Positions 18,715-28,243 are shown, counted from the first letter of the stretch. The stretch is DNA of 64,000 nucleotides from JAAYJR01 sp964495655 (GCA_964495655.1 CAZBWK010000001.1:25486-89485), one strand, 5' to 3'. Program-made: numbers and translations. The notes: a model not told the origin generated them from the sequence alone.

Positions 18715-19704
18715 TTAAAATTTACGCATCTGCATACCGGAAATTAATGTTTTCAACTCAGTTGTTAAATTTTTATTTACAGGAAGATCTTCCAATGTAC
18801 TGAATACATTATTAATATAGTATCTGATCTTATTTTCTGTGATACTTTTAATTGACAATTTATTATATATATCTATCACAGCCCTGATCTTTTCCTGTTC
18901 TTTCTCCCTGCCTGTTGAGAGCCAGTCTGAAAGCTCAGATTTAATATTTGCGCCGGCCGATTCGAGAGCCTTTACCAGCAGGTATGTCTTCTTATTTCCG
19001 ACAATATCATTCCCGATTTTCTTGCCCACCAGTTCTTGTGATCCATAAGTATCCAAAAGGTCATCCTGCAACTGAAATGCAAGTCCGAGGTTGATCCCTA
19101 AATAATAGAGCTGGTCACATATTCCAGCATCAGCTTCGCCCAGCATAGCTCCGGCCTTTAAGCAGTAACCAAGCAAAACAGCAGTTTTGAGCCTGATCAT
19201 TTCAAGATAATCTGCCTCTGTGATATCCGGGTGATTCTCAAAATCCATATCATACTGCTGTCCTTCACACACTTCTAAAGCTGTTGTTGTGAACAGGTGC
19301 ACAACATCCGGGATATTATCTGAAATGCACTCATGCAAGATGCGGTAAGATAAAAAGGCCATTGCATCTCCCGAAAGGATAGCACTGTTTTCACCAAATT
19401 TTATATAGACTGAAGGTCCATTTCGGCGGATTTCGGATTTATCCATAATATCATCGTGCAGTAATGTAAAATTATGAAACACCTCAGCCGACACTGCAGC
19501 AGGAAGGGCCAGTGATATATTATCGGAAAACATGTTATAACACAGAAGCATCATTACAGGCCTTAATCTTTTACCGCCCATTTGCAATGAATAGCAAACC
19601 GGTTCATAGAGTCTTGCCGGTTTCATTGAAGTCAATTCTGAAAGCCGGTTTTTAAACTCATTATTAACCAGATTCTGTAATTCTTCAATCATGTAAAGTT
19701 TCAT
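18715..19704 (-). CDS. Polyprenyl (geranylgeranyl/farnesyl-type) diphosphate synthase
   Basis: Chain-elongating trans-prenyltransferase condensing isopentenyl diphosphate onto allylic diphosphates in isoprenoid synthesis. The 329 residues show GGKRLRP, the first Asp-rich motif DDIMD in LLHDDIMDKSEIRRNGPS, and the second motif DDLLD in FQLQDDLLD. In this family, product length depends on the bulk just before the first motif, here FHNFTLL. The ATG overlaps the TGA of the upstream MMPL/RND gene (ATGA), implying coupled translation. An alternative ATG four codons in is possible. The product is not decided by sequence alone; menaquinone side chain or C20 lipid precursors are both possible. Confidence 0.9.
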   Translation of the reverse strand: MKLYMIEELQNLVNNEFKNRLSELTSMKPARLYEPVCYSLQMGGKRLRPVMMLLCYNMFSDNISLALPAAVSAEVFHNFTLLHDDIMDKSEIRRNGPSVYIKFGENSAILSGDAMAFLSYRILHECISDNIPDVVHLFTTTALEVCEGQQYDMDFENHPDITEADYLEMIRLKTAVLLGYCLKAGAMLGEADAGICDQLYYLGINLGLAFQLQDDLLDTYGSQELVGKKIGNDIVGNKKTYLLVKALESAGANIKSELSDWLSTGREKEQEKIRAVIDIYNKLSIKSITENKIRYYINNVFSTLEDLPVNKNLTTELKTLISGMQMRKF

Positions 19705-22097
19705 GATTCAAATTTAGTTTTTTCATCAAAATTAAGCTCTTCCAACTCAATATTTTGCTCTTCATCATAAATATGCAAGAGAGGTTTAATGAAAGTCCTT
19801 GTAGTTGTCAGTCTGTCGAGGCCTGTAAGGAGTGACGGCAGGAGGATTAAATTTGAAGTCACTGCCACCAGAAGAGTCAATGAAACCAGTACGCCCATTG
19901 CAACTGTCCCTCCAAAACCTGAGAAGGCAAAGATTCCAAACCCGAAGAACAAAACCACAAAGGTGTATAACATACTTAATCCTGTTTCCTTCATTGCCAG
20001 GACAACAGAACGCCGTATATCCCAGTTAGTTGCTTTCAGCTCCTGCCTGTATTTGGCAAGAAAATGGATAGTGTTATCGACGGAAATACCAAAGGCAATG
20101 CTGAAGACCAGTATAGTTGAAGCTTTTATCGGAATTCCTGAAAATCCCATGAAAGCAGCAGTAAAGATCAGAGGTATAATGTTAGGTGTTAAAGAAAGGA
20201 CTACCATCCTCCATGATGAAAACATAATTGCCATAAAAGAGGAGATCAGTATAATAGCCAGTCCCAGGCTGGTAAAAAGGTTTTTTAAAAGGTATTGAGT
20301 ACCTTTAAAAGAGGTTACACTTGAGCCTGTCACTGTAACGTTATACTGATCAGGAGAAAATATTGAATCCACAACAGCATGAAACTCATTGCTGAATTTC
20401 TCCATATACTTGGTACCCATGTCCTTCATGCGGATACTGACCCTGGTGATCTGCTTTGAACTGTCCATGAACGAATGAAGTAATCCGGAATTTTCATTGC
20501 CAATTGATGCATACTGCATGATAAAATTGATCTCCCTGTTATTAGGCAGGCTGTAGTATGTTTCCCTTCCATTATAAAATGCCTGTTTGGAGAACTTAAG
20601 CAGATTTAGCAATGAGAGAGCAGATGAGAGCTCAGGATAGTCAGAGAGCCGGTTTTCCAGTTCCTCCAGTTTATTAAAAGTAGATAAATGCAGCACTCCT
20701 CCCGGTTTTTTTGTATCTACCATAATTTCCAACGGCATTAAACCTTCGAAATTTGACTCAAAAAACTTAAGATCCTGGTAAACCGGATCGCTCTCCGGAA
20801 TATCATCAACCATATAACCTGAGCTTTTTATAAGGGTGATCCCGTAGATACCAATTGCCACCACCACAACGGTTATAATGTAGACTTTTTTTCTATGGTG
20901 CTCTGTAATATTTACCAGATAACGTAATACACCGGAAATAAAACGGTTATCGAGGTGACTCACATGCCGTGAAGAGGGGGGGCCGATAAAACTGAATATA
21001 ATAGGTATAAGCAACAGGGATAATATAAACAGTCCCATAATATTCAGAGAAGCGATGATCCCGAATTGTTTCAGCAGATCACTTTTTACAATGATAAATG
21101 TAGCAAAACCGGATGCTGTCGTAAGATTGGTAAGGAATGTAGCATTCCCTATTTTTATGATAACCCTCTGCAGGGCTTTGATTTTGTTTCCATGACTGAC
21201 ATACTCATGATGAAACTTATTAAGCATGTATATGCTGTTAGGTATGCCGATAACAATAAGCAAAGGGGGTATCATTCCCGAAAGAAGGGTAATTTTGTAT
21301 CCGAACAATGACAACATACCCATAGCCCATATAACTCCGGTAAGGACGATTAAAACAGGCACAATTACCGCCTTAAAGGATCTGAAAAACAGGAAAAGAA
21401 CAATAACACAGATTGCGAGAGCCAGCACACTGAAAAGATATAACTCCTTCTTAATCTTTATTGAATTCACGACCCTGATATATGGGAGTCCCGAATAATA
21501 CAAATTTACATCCTGATCCTTTTCAAATTTCTCACATATTCTCCTTATTGAACGTATCATCTTCTCCCTTTCACTGGTATGCATCTTCTCCTTATTAACA
21601 GTAATTGCGAGCAGATAAGAGTCGGTATCAGGATTATAAACAGTGTTTTTATAGAAAGGGAGGCTTTTAAACTGACCAGACAATATATCAATATCCTCTT
21701 GATTATCAACAGAATCAGGAAATATCTCCACAATTTCAAATCTAAGTTTTTCTGTATTTTTTACCAGATTGTATGTATTTGATGCAGATAACAAATCCTC
21801 CACCCCTTCGACAGCAGAAAGCTCATTACACAACTGTTTCCACCTCTTAAACCTGTCAATCTGAAAAAAATCCGGATCCTGAATACCTATTACTATCAGG
21901 TTTCCCTCCTCGCCGAATATTTCCACAAAATTCCTGTAGTCTTTATATGCCGGATCTTTTTGGGGTAATAACGACGCATATTCATACGACATCTCAACCT
22001 TAACGGCATGAAACCCTAAAAACACGGTTATAAAAAATAAAATGCTGAGTAAAAGTATTTTATTTCTGAGAATAATTCCGGATACCTTCAGCCACAT
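19701..22097 (-). CDS. MMPL/RND-superfamily transporter (SSD-type)
   Basis: Twelve-helix inner-membrane transporter of the RND superfamily outside the drug-efflux branch, resembling hopanoid/lipid exporters of the HpnN/MMPL type. The start at 22097 (MWLKVSGIILRNK) is preferred over an in-frame ATG 25 codons upstream because AAAGGA lies 5-10 bases before it and the charged N-terminus then precedes the first helix. It has 798 residues with two homologous halves. The TM10 motif FGISVDNTIHFLAKY keeps the Asp, while the matching first-half motif reads GIPNSIYMLNKF with Asn instead. The overlap with a polyprenyl synthase suggests an isoprenoid-derived or other lipid cargo, which is inference. Confidence 0.85.
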   Translation of the reverse strand: MWLKVSGIILRNKILLLSILFFITVFLGFHAVKVEMSYEYASLLPQKDPAYKDYRNFVEIFGEEGNLIVIGIQDPDFFQIDRFKRWKQLCNELSAVEGVEDLLSASNTYNLVKNTEKLRFEIVEIFPDSVDNQEDIDILSGQFKSLPFYKNTVYNPDTDSYLLAITVNKEKMHTSEREKMIRSIRRICEKFEKDQDVNLYYSGLPYIRVVNSIKIKKELYLFSVLALAICVIVLFLFFRSFKAVIVPVLIVLTGVIWAMGMLSLFGYKITLLSGMIPPLLIVIGIPNSIYMLNKFHHEYVSHGNKIKALQRVIIKIGNATFLTNLTTASGFATFIIVKSDLLKQFGIIASLNIMGLFILSLLLIPIIFSFIGPPSSRHVSHLDNRFISGVLRYLVNITEHHRKKVYIITVVVVAIGIYGITLIKSSGYMVDDIPESDPVYQDLKFFESNFEGLMPLEIMVDTKKPGGVLHLSTFNKLEELENRLSDYPELSSALSLLNLLKFSKQAFYNGRETYYSLPNNREINFIMQYASIGNENSGLLHSFMDSSKQITRVSIRMKDMGTKYMEKFSNEFHAVVDSIFSPDQYNVTVTGSSVTSFKGTQYLLKNLFTSLGLAIILISSFMAIMFSSWRMVVLSLTPNIIPLIFTAAFMGFSGIPIKASTILVFSIAFGISVDNTIHFLAKYRQELKATNWDIRRSVVLAMKETGLSMLYTFVVLFFGFGIFAFSGFGGTVAMGVLVSLTLLVAVTSNLILLPSLLTGLDRLTTTRTFIKPLLHIYDEEQNIELEELNFDEKTKFES

Positions 22098-22217
22098 AAT
22101 TCCTTTATAAAGAAATGCGAAAATAAAAGAATTATTCGGATTATGAAACGCCCCGGACCGACTTTGATGCATACTTAATAAGGGCTAAATATCAAAAAAC
22201 CCCTTCAATCAGCTTAC

Positions 22218-22237
22218 CGACATTTCAGCTTATGTCG
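22218..22237. repeat. Inverted repeat CGACAT-N8-ATGTCG
   Basis: Perfect 6-bp arms separated by 8 bases between the pcm-like stop and the MMPL gene start. There is no T-tract, so it is not a clear terminator; it may be an RNA hairpin or operator. The remainder of this 196-base gap shows nothing else recognisable. Confidence 0.4.
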
Positions 22238-22293
22238 TTAACATGAAAGATATGAACCAGTCCTGACCTTATAAACCACTATAAATGAACATT

Positions 22294-23010
22294 TCAGTAT
22301 CTTGTACCATCAGGCGATATCATAGGTACAAAACGCACCGGCAGAATATTACGCTCCCTGATCTTTCCTTTTCTTTTGGTTAAAAGGACCAAATGCTGTA
22401 CAGGGTCATTTCCGACAGGTATTATCATTCTTCCACCTTCTGCAAGCTGGTTCTGCAAAGGATCAGGTATTTTTTCCGGAGCACATGTTACAATAATGGC
22501 ATCAAAAGGGGCATGTTCAGGCCACCCCTGGTATCCGTCACCAATACGACAATGAATATTATCATACCCAAGCTCTTTAAAAAGGCTCTTAGCTTTGAGA
22601 CCAAGTTTTTCAAATATTTCAACAGTAAAAACCGAATCACATAATTCTGCAAGGATAGCTGCCTGATAGCCCGATCCTGTACCTATTTCCAATACTTTAT
22701 CATCACGTTTCAAATCAAGAGCTTCTGTCATAAAGGCAACAATATAGGGCTGTGAAATTGTCTGACCTTCCTCAATCGGCAGGGGAGAATCGTTGTATGC
22801 GAAGGCAATATAGCGAGGAAGGACAAATTTATGCCTCTCCACATTAAGAAATGCGTCAAGTACCTTTTTATCAGTAATCCCGCGAGCCTCAATTTGCATT
22901 TTGACCATTCTCTGCCTTGATCTGACAAAAGCAGTATCACTCTGTCCGCACGAAATGAGGGGAATGAAAATAATTAAAATGAATATGCAATAATGCCAGT
23001 GCTTTCTCAT
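22294..23010 (-). CDS. pcm: Protein-L-isoaspartate O-methyltransferase, exported lipoprotein form
   Basis: PCMT methylates L-isoaspartyl residues of damaged proteins with S-adenosylmethionine as donor. The catalytic body is complete: MQIEARGI opening, DSPLPIEEGQTISQPYIVAFM substrate loop, SAM motif VLEIGTGSGYQAAIL and a VTCAPEKIP motif. Unusually, the 238-residue protein begins with a hydrophobic leader ending in a lipobox (FIPLISC|GQ), predicting a lipoprotein outside the cytoplasm where SAM is not available. An internal ATG at codon 35 (MVKMQIEARG) would give a normal cytosolic enzyme, with AAGG about 9 bases upstream of it. Both forms are possible; the leader itself is clear. Confidence 0.88.
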   Translation of the reverse strand: MRKHWHYCIFILIIFIPLISCGQSDTAFVRSRQRMVKMQIEARGITDKKVLDAFLNVERHKFVLPRYIAFAYNDSPLPIEEGQTISQPYIVAFMTEALDLKRDDKVLEIGTGSGYQAAILAELCDSVFTVEIFEKLGLKAKSLFKELGYDNIHCRIGDGYQGWPEHAPFDAIIVTCAPEKIPDPLQNQLAEGGRMIIPVGNDPVQHLVLLTKRKGKIRERNILPVRFVPMISPDGTRY

Positions 23011-23324
23011 ATCTTAAAATCTTTTGTTAAAATAATTATACGAATAAAATAATGTTCTGTTTCCGTTCCCGGCCGATACAGGTAACCTCCGGTTTAAAAA
23101 TATATTAAATCTGCTCAACAATATAAATAAAACTATAGAGACAATCAATATTATTATTTACTTTGTCCTACTAATATTATAGGATTAATAGGATAACAAT
23201 GAATGTAAAATGAAACGAGCACGATTGTAAAATCACATATGGTCAAGACATATGCGAACGAAGTTGATACATAGGTTCTCAAATTTTAACTTGCTTATTT
23301 TTAATAAATTATAAAATTTCAACC
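23011..23324 (+). promoter_or_regulatory. 314-base divergent regulatory region between pcm-like gene and YceI gene
   Basis: No gene is seen. Three notable sites occur: a dyad TCCTACTA (23166-23173) with TAATAGGA (23186-23193), one mismatch; two abutting near-copies ATAGGATTA/ATAGGATAA (23179-23196); and ACATATG repeated 13 bases apart (23235-23241, 23248-23254). The first two could be an operator for the Rrf2 regulator encoded by the third gene downstream. No full TAnnTTTG promoter is evident before the YceI gene. Confidence 0.35.
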
Positions 23325-23933
23325 ATGAAAACAATAAAATTAAAAGTTCTGATACTCGGCTTAATATTTCTTACTGCCATAGCCGGGGCACATTCGCAGA
23401 ATGTTTTCAGATTATTATCAGAAAGCAGCTCTTTACAGATTACCGGCACATCGTCGATTCATGACTGGGAGATGAAAGCATCTGATTTCAATTCTGAAGC
23501 TTTATTACAGATCGGTCATGACAAAACTGTATTGATAAACCAGGTTGAATTTTCATGTCCGGTAGCCGGCATCAGCAGCGGCAACAGGATAATGGACAAT
23601 AAAACCTACAAGGCGCTGAAAGAGGAGAAGTATCCGCTTATCAACTTTTTGATCAACCCGCAGAACAACGTTAAACTGTCGGAAGATAATAATATCGTCA
23701 CCGGACTGCTTACGGTAGGAGGAATAACAAAAGAGGTCAATTTACCATGCAATGTTACCTTCAAATCATCCGACCGTTTTAAGATTAGCGGGGAGGTGCC
23801 ATTAAAAATGTCAGATTTCGATATCGAACCTCCGACAGCAATGTTGGGTGCATTGAAAACAGGTGATAAAGTGGTTGTTAAATTCGATTTCGAATTTAAT
23901 ATGAGTTCCCAGGAGTTGACAAAAAATAGATGA
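23325..23933 (+). CDS. YceI-family periplasmic lipid-binding-type protein
   Basis: YceI proteins are lipocalin-like beta-barrels that bind isoprenoid chains and often respond to redox or alkaline stress. The 202 residues begin with a signal peptide (MKTIKLKVLILGLIFLTAIAGAHSQ) followed by the typical opening LQITGTSSIHDWEMKA, the central LLTVGGITKEVNLPCNV repeat-like strand and a terminal GDKVVVKFDFEF strand. It is the first gene of a plus-strand unit with a porin-like gene (41 bases downstream) and an Rrf2 regulator. Nothing in the sequence is truncated. The ligand is unknown. Confidence 0.88.
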   Translation: MKTIKLKVLILGLIFLTAIAGAHSQNVFRLLSESSSLQITGTSSIHDWEMKASDFNSEALLQIGHDKTVLINQVEFSCPVAGISSGNRIMDNKTYKALKEEKYPLINFLINPQNNVKLSEDNNIVTGLLTVGGITKEVNLPCNVTFKSSDRFKISGEVPLKMSDFDIEPPTAMLGALKTGDKVVVKFDFEFNMSSQELTKNR

Positions 23934-23974
23934 TATCCAAATATGATATATTAATTAATTAAAAAATTTCACAC

Positions 23975-25141
23975 ATGCAAAGAGTAATTATTATAATCTG
24001 TTTTGCTTTGATAAGCATATTCTCCTTCGGGCAGCAATTTGAAAAACCCAAGCCGGATAGTGATGAATTTGAAAAGGTAAAAGTCAAAGTCGGAGGTGAT
24101 TTTGCTATCCAGTTACAGGCAATTGACCATGAAGCGCCAGTTGAACTGATCGACCTGAAAAATAATTTCAACCTTCCTACAGCAAACCTGAATATTACAA
24201 CCTCATTAGCTCCGGGGATAACACTGTTCATAAATAATTACATGTCGTCAAGACATCACAATGAAGCATGGGTTGAAGGGGGTTATCTGACAATTGATAA
24301 AATGCCCTTTCTGCCTGTCTCTGACAATATCATGAAGTATCTTACAATAAAAGCCGGTGTAATGATGCCCGATTATGGAGATGCACACTATTTCCGCAGC
24401 AATAATGCCTCTGTCCTCAACAATCCTTTTGTCGGCAGCTGGATAATGGATGCTTACACTACCAATCCCGGACTTGAAGTTATGTACAGGAATAACGGCT
24501 TTCTGGCTCTTATCGGAACCAACAACGGACGTGTAAATTACGGCAGAGGAAATAATATAGGCGAGGACCTGGTTTTTAACTGGAAGATAGGTTATGACAA
24601 AAATTTCAGCGATGACTTAAGGATACGTGGAACACTTTCAGGTTTTCACGTTGGCGAAGGGCACAGCGGCGCATATCTATGGGGCGGCGACCGTGCGGGA
24701 GCAAGATACTACAATGTTATGCAGACAATAACAGCCAGCGGGGATAATTTCAATTCAGGACGCTGGACTCCGGGTAGCGGCCAGACTGAAATGAATAGTT
24801 ATATGGCAAACATATTTGCAAAATATCATGGATTGGAAGTTTTTGGTATCTTTGAATCAATGAAAGGTGTCAGAAATAACGCTGACCAGCATTTTACACA
24901 GACAGCTATTCAGGCATTATACAGAATTGGTACATTCTATGCAGGCACAAGACTTAATAAAGTATCCAATAATGACGGATCAGCTGTAAAGCGTACCAAC
25001 CTAGGTGGAGGCTGGTATATGGTTGATAATGTTCTGATAAAATTAGATTACGTAATACAAAAATATGATGGCCCGGCACACGGGGAGATCGACGGAGGAA
25101 AATTTAACGGGCTTGTACTTGAAGCAGCAATATCTTTTTAA
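23975..25141 (+). CDS. Porin-like outer membrane beta-barrel protein
   Basis: The 388 residues start with a signal peptide (MQRVIIIICFALISIFSFGQ) and continue with alternating hydrophobic/polar strands rich in Gly, Asn, Tyr and Trp, ending in the aromatic-terminated strand NGLVLEAAISF expected of outer membrane barrels. Segments such as NLNITTSLAPGITLFINNYMSS and LGGGWYMVDNVLIKLDYVIQKYD resemble phosphate-selective porin O/P-like or carbohydrate-porin barrels, but no single family is certain. It sits between the YceI gene and the Rrf2 gene, so its synthesis is probably under Rrf2 control. Substrate is unknown. Confidence 0.7.
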   Translation: MQRVIIIICFALISIFSFGQQFEKPKPDSDEFEKVKVKVGGDFAIQLQAIDHEAPVELIDLKNNFNLPTANLNITTSLAPGITLFINNYMSSRHHNEAWVEGGYLTIDKMPFLPVSDNIMKYLTIKAGVMMPDYGDAHYFRSNNASVLNNPFVGSWIMDAYTTNPGLEVMYRNNGFLALIGTNNGRVNYGRGNNIGEDLVFNWKIGYDKNFSDDLRIRGTLSGFHVGEGHSGAYLWGGDRAGARYYNVMQTITASGDNFNSGRWTPGSGQTEMNSYMANIFAKYHGLEVFGIFESMKGVRNNADQHFTQTAIQALYRIGTFYAGTRLNKVSNNDGSAVKRTNLGGGWYMVDNVLIKLDYVIQKYDGPAHGEIDGGKFNGLVLEAAISF

Positions 25142-25156
25142 TTAAACATCTTATAA

Positions 25157-25597
25157 TTGAAATTTAGCACAAAAACACGATACGGAATAAGAGCAATGCT
25201 CGAAATCGCATTAAGTGAGCTTGATACCGGTATCTACCAAAAGGAGATCGCTAAAAATCAGAGTATTTCATATAAATATCTTGATCAAATTATAAGCGCC
25301 CTGAGAGTTGCCGGACTGATATCCAAAGCAGGCGGACAGAAAAGTGGTTATATTCTTACCCGTAAGCCATCTGATATTACCCTCCTCAATATTCATAATG
25401 CTTTTGAACCCGGTATTTGTGTAATTGATTGCCTGTCCCTTAATACACACTGCAAAAGAGAAAGTTATTGCGCAATGCGCGGATTCTGGGGTGAATTGAA
25501 TAACCTGATCATTAACTACTTCAAATCTGTAACCCTTCAGGATCTTATGGATAATCAACTAAAGCTGAATGATCTGGAATTAGCGGTCAAAAGTTGA
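25157..25597 (+). CDS. Rrf2-family transcriptional regulator with cluster-type cysteines
   Basis: Winged-helix regulator of the IscR/NsrR/RsrR superfamily, 146 residues. The conserved start MKFSTKTRYGIRAMLEIAL requires the TTG at 25157, since no ATG is available upstream of the helix-turn-helix. The DNA-binding region is near residues 25-65. Cysteines at 88, 92, 99 and 105 (CVIDCLSLNTHCKRESYC) fit an Fe-S cluster site like the three-Cys loop of IscR/NsrR, with one residue more in the first spacing. It therefore likely senses iron-sulfur status, nitric oxide or redox and autoregulates the YceI-porin unit. The specific signal is not determinable here. Confidence 0.9.
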   Translation: MKFSTKTRYGIRAMLEIALSELDTGIYQKEIAKNQSISYKYLDQIISALRVAGLISKAGGQKSGYILTRKPSDITLLNIHNAFEPGICVIDCLSLNTHCKRESYCAMRGFWGELNNLIINYFKSVTLQDLMDNQLKLNDLELAVKS

Positions 25598-25723
25598 TTA
25601 ACAGAAAAATTTATCAACACTGCAGGCCTTCTTTTATGTTTTGATCTTTTAATTATCTGTCATAAAATTAAAAATGGTTGTCTGTTACTGTTTATATAAA
25701 TTCATAGAATTCAAAAATATATT

Positions 25724-28243
25724 ATGAAGCCAAAATATATTTATAACATTCCTGCGCAAAAAAGCAATGAATCCGGTCACAAACCCTGCTGTAGCGGCAG
25801 TGAACAACCGTCTGTTGCCAGCCCCCGCCAGCCCGGATTATATCAGTGCCCCATGAAATGCGAAGGAGAAAAAACATACGATTCAGAAGGAAGATGCCCT
25901 GTCTGTAATATGTTTCTGACACCAGCCGGAGAGCAGTCAGTGCAGGACCAAAGAGGACATAAAACAGCTGCATGCTGCAACAGCAGCCATACACACAGAA
26001 AGGAACCTGAATCAACAGCTGCCACGTACTATTGTCCCATGCGCTGCGAAGGCGACAAAACATATAGCCAACCGGGTGACTGTCCTGTCTGTGGCATGGA
26101 CCTGATAAAAGAAGAATCTTCCCCTTCACCGGGAGTAATATATACCTGTCCGATGCACCCTGAAATCAAACAGGATCATCCCGGTGCTTGTCCTGAATGC
26201 GGAATGGAACTGGTACCCGAAAAAGAGAATACTTCTGAAGAGGAAGCAGCCTGGAAAAAAATGGCAAAAAAACTATGGATAGCGCTGGCTTTAACCATTC
26301 CCGTTTTCATATTAGCCATGTCAGACATGGTGACATTTATCAATCCTGAGGCAATAGCCCCGAAAAGATTTTGGGGATTCGTACAATTTGCCTTAACAAC
26401 GCCTGTAGTGTTCTATGCCGGCCGCGACTTTTTTATAAGAGGGTGGAACTCTCTTCGCAGGAGATCGCCAAATATGTGGACCCTCATATCGACAGGAGTT
26501 GGTGCAGCATATTTATTCAGTGTGGCCGCCCTTCTTATTCCGGGTATATTCCCCGGCCAGTTTAAAGACAGTGACGGAAATGTCCACCTCTATTTTGAAG
26601 CTGCTTCAGTAATTCTTACACTTGTACTTCTGGGACAGGTACTTGAACTCAGGGCTCACAGTAAAACCAATTCTGCAATAAAAGCGCTGCTTGCCCTGAT
26701 CCCCCCGGTTGCAAGATTAGTAGAAAATGGGACAGAAAAGGAAATCCCACTTGAGAGCGTTATGGTTGGAAATATTTTAAGGATCAAACCGGGCGACAAA
26801 TTACCCGTTGACGGAATTATTGCAGAGGGAGTGGCAATCGTTGATGAAAGTATGATTACCGGGGAACCCATTCCTGTTGATAAATCAACCGGTGATCATG
26901 TAACCGGCGGAACAATAAACGGAAAAACCACCTTCCTGATGAAAGCCGAAAAGGTTGGTTCCGACACTCTTCTGGCACAAATAGTTGAAATGGTAAACCA
27001 GGCAAGCCGGACAAGAGCCCCAATACAAAAGCTTGCTGATGTGGCAGCCAGATACTTTGTCCAGGTTGTTATAGGGATCGCACTTGTAACTTTTGCTGTC
27101 TGGGCATTTTGGGGGCCTCATCCTGCATATGTTTATGCCTTTGTGAATGCAGTGGCTGTTCTTATAATAGCTTGTCCGTGTGCTCTGGGACTGGCTACGC
27201 CGATATCGATCATGGTGGGCACAGGACGAATGGCCCGGGAAGGTATCCTTGTTAAAGATGCTGCCGCCATTGAGAATATGAACAAAGTGGATACACTTAT
27301 TATCGATAAAACGGGAACTATCACGGAGGGGAAACCTGCCCTGAAAAGATATAAATCTTTTGGATCACTTTCTGACGAAGAGGTATTGGGTTACGCTGCA
27401 TCAGCAGATGCTAACAGTGAACATCCGGTAGCAGAAGCTATTGTAAGAGGCGCACAAGAGAGGGGAATAAAAACCTTTACAACCGAAAATTTTGAATCGG
27501 TAACCGGCAAGGGAGTAAAAGTGTCATACCTGGGAAAACAGATCGGACTGGGAAACAGACGCATGACAGAAGAATCCGGGATAACACTCACGAAAGAGCA
27601 GGAGATGACAGTTAATGAGTGGCAGTTAACCGGACAAACAGTTATGTTTCTTGTTATTGACAATAAAGTTGAAGGAATCATAAGTGTAGCAGATACTATT
27701 AAGCCAGGCTCAGCCAAAGCAATAAAAACGTTGCAAAAAATGGGGATCAGGGTGCACATGCTAACCGGTGACAATAAATTTACAGCAAAATCTGTGGCAG
27801 GAGAGCTGAAAATTGATGAATACCAGGCCGACTGTCTTCCCGAGGATAAGTTCAATAAAGTAAAAGAACTTCAGGATAACGGCAGGATAGTTGCCATGGC
27901 GGGAGACGGAATTAACGATGCCCCTGCCCTTGAACTGGCAAATGTGGGAATTTCTATGGGTAACGGAACCGATATAGCAGTTCAAAGTTCAAAGATAACA
28001 CTGGTAAAGGGAGATCTGAACGGAATTGTAAAGGCGAGGGAGCTGAGCAATAAGATAATGCGCAACATAAAACAAAATCTCTTTTTCGCCTTTGTTTATA
28101 ACGCATTGGGAGTTCCGGTCGCCGCAGGAATTCTCTTTCCCTTCTTCGGCATCCTGCTTAGTCCGATGATAGCGGCAGCAGCTATGAGCTTCAGCTCGGT
28201 TTCAGTAATATCTAATGCTTTAAGATTGAAGAAGAGTAGTTGA
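25724..28243 (+). CDS. Heavy-metal (copper-type) translocating P1B ATPase with three N-terminal CPM modules
   Basis: Inner-membrane pump exporting Cu(I) or a similar soft metal using ATP. The 839 residues open with a soluble region containing three Cys-rich modules: CPMKCEG...CPVCNM (about 42-63), CPMRCEG...CPVCGM (104-125) and CPMHPEI...CPECGM (142-161), the heavy-metal-binding type seen in CopA/SilP-like pumps. The core has the metal-site motif ACPCALGLATP, actuator loop MITGEP, phosphorylation site DKTGT near residue 527, SEHPVAEAI for nucleotide binding and MAGDGINDAP. Additional Cys/His pairs lie between modules (CCSG, ACCNSSHTH). It stands as a single gene after the Rrf2 unit and converges on mscS. 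Confidence 0.94.
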   Translation: MKPKYIYNIPAQKSNESGHKPCCSGSEQPSVASPRQPGLYQCPMKCEGEKTYDSEGRCPVCNMFLTPAGEQSVQDQRGHKTAACCNSSHTHRKEPESTAATYYCPMRCEGDKTYSQPGDCPVCGMDLIKEESSPSPGVIYTCPMHPEIKQDHPGACPECGMELVPEKENTSEEEAAWKKMAKKLWIALALTIPVFILAMSDMVTFINPEAIAPKRFWGFVQFALTTPVVFYAGRDFFIRGWNSLRRRSPNMWTLISTGVGAAYLFSVAALLIPGIFPGQFKDSDGNVHLYFEAASVILTLVLLGQVLELRAHSKTNSAIKALLALIPPVARLVENGTEKEIPLESVMVGNILRIKPGDKLPVDGIIAEGVAIVDESMITGEPIPVDKSTGDHVTGGTINGKTTFLMKAEKVGSDTLLAQIVEMVNQASRTRAPIQKLADVAARYFVQVVIGIALVTFAVWAFWGPHPAYVYAFVNAVAVLIIACPCALGLATPISIMVGTGRMAREGILVKDAAAIENMNKVDTLIIDKTGTITEGKPALKRYKSFGSLSDEEVLGYAASADANSEHPVAEAIVRGAQERGIKTFTTENFESVTGKGVKVSYLGKQIGLGNRRMTEESGITLTKEQEMTVNEWQLTGQTVMFLVIDNKVEGIISVADTIKPGSAKAIKTLQKMGIRVHMLTGDNKFTAKSVAGELKIDEYQADCLPEDKFNKVKELQDNGRIVAMAGDGINDAPALELANVGISMGNGTDIAVQSSKITLVKGDLNGIVKARELSNKIMRNIKQNLFFAFVYNALGVPVAAGILFPFFGILLSPMIAAAAMSFSSVSVISNALRLKKSS

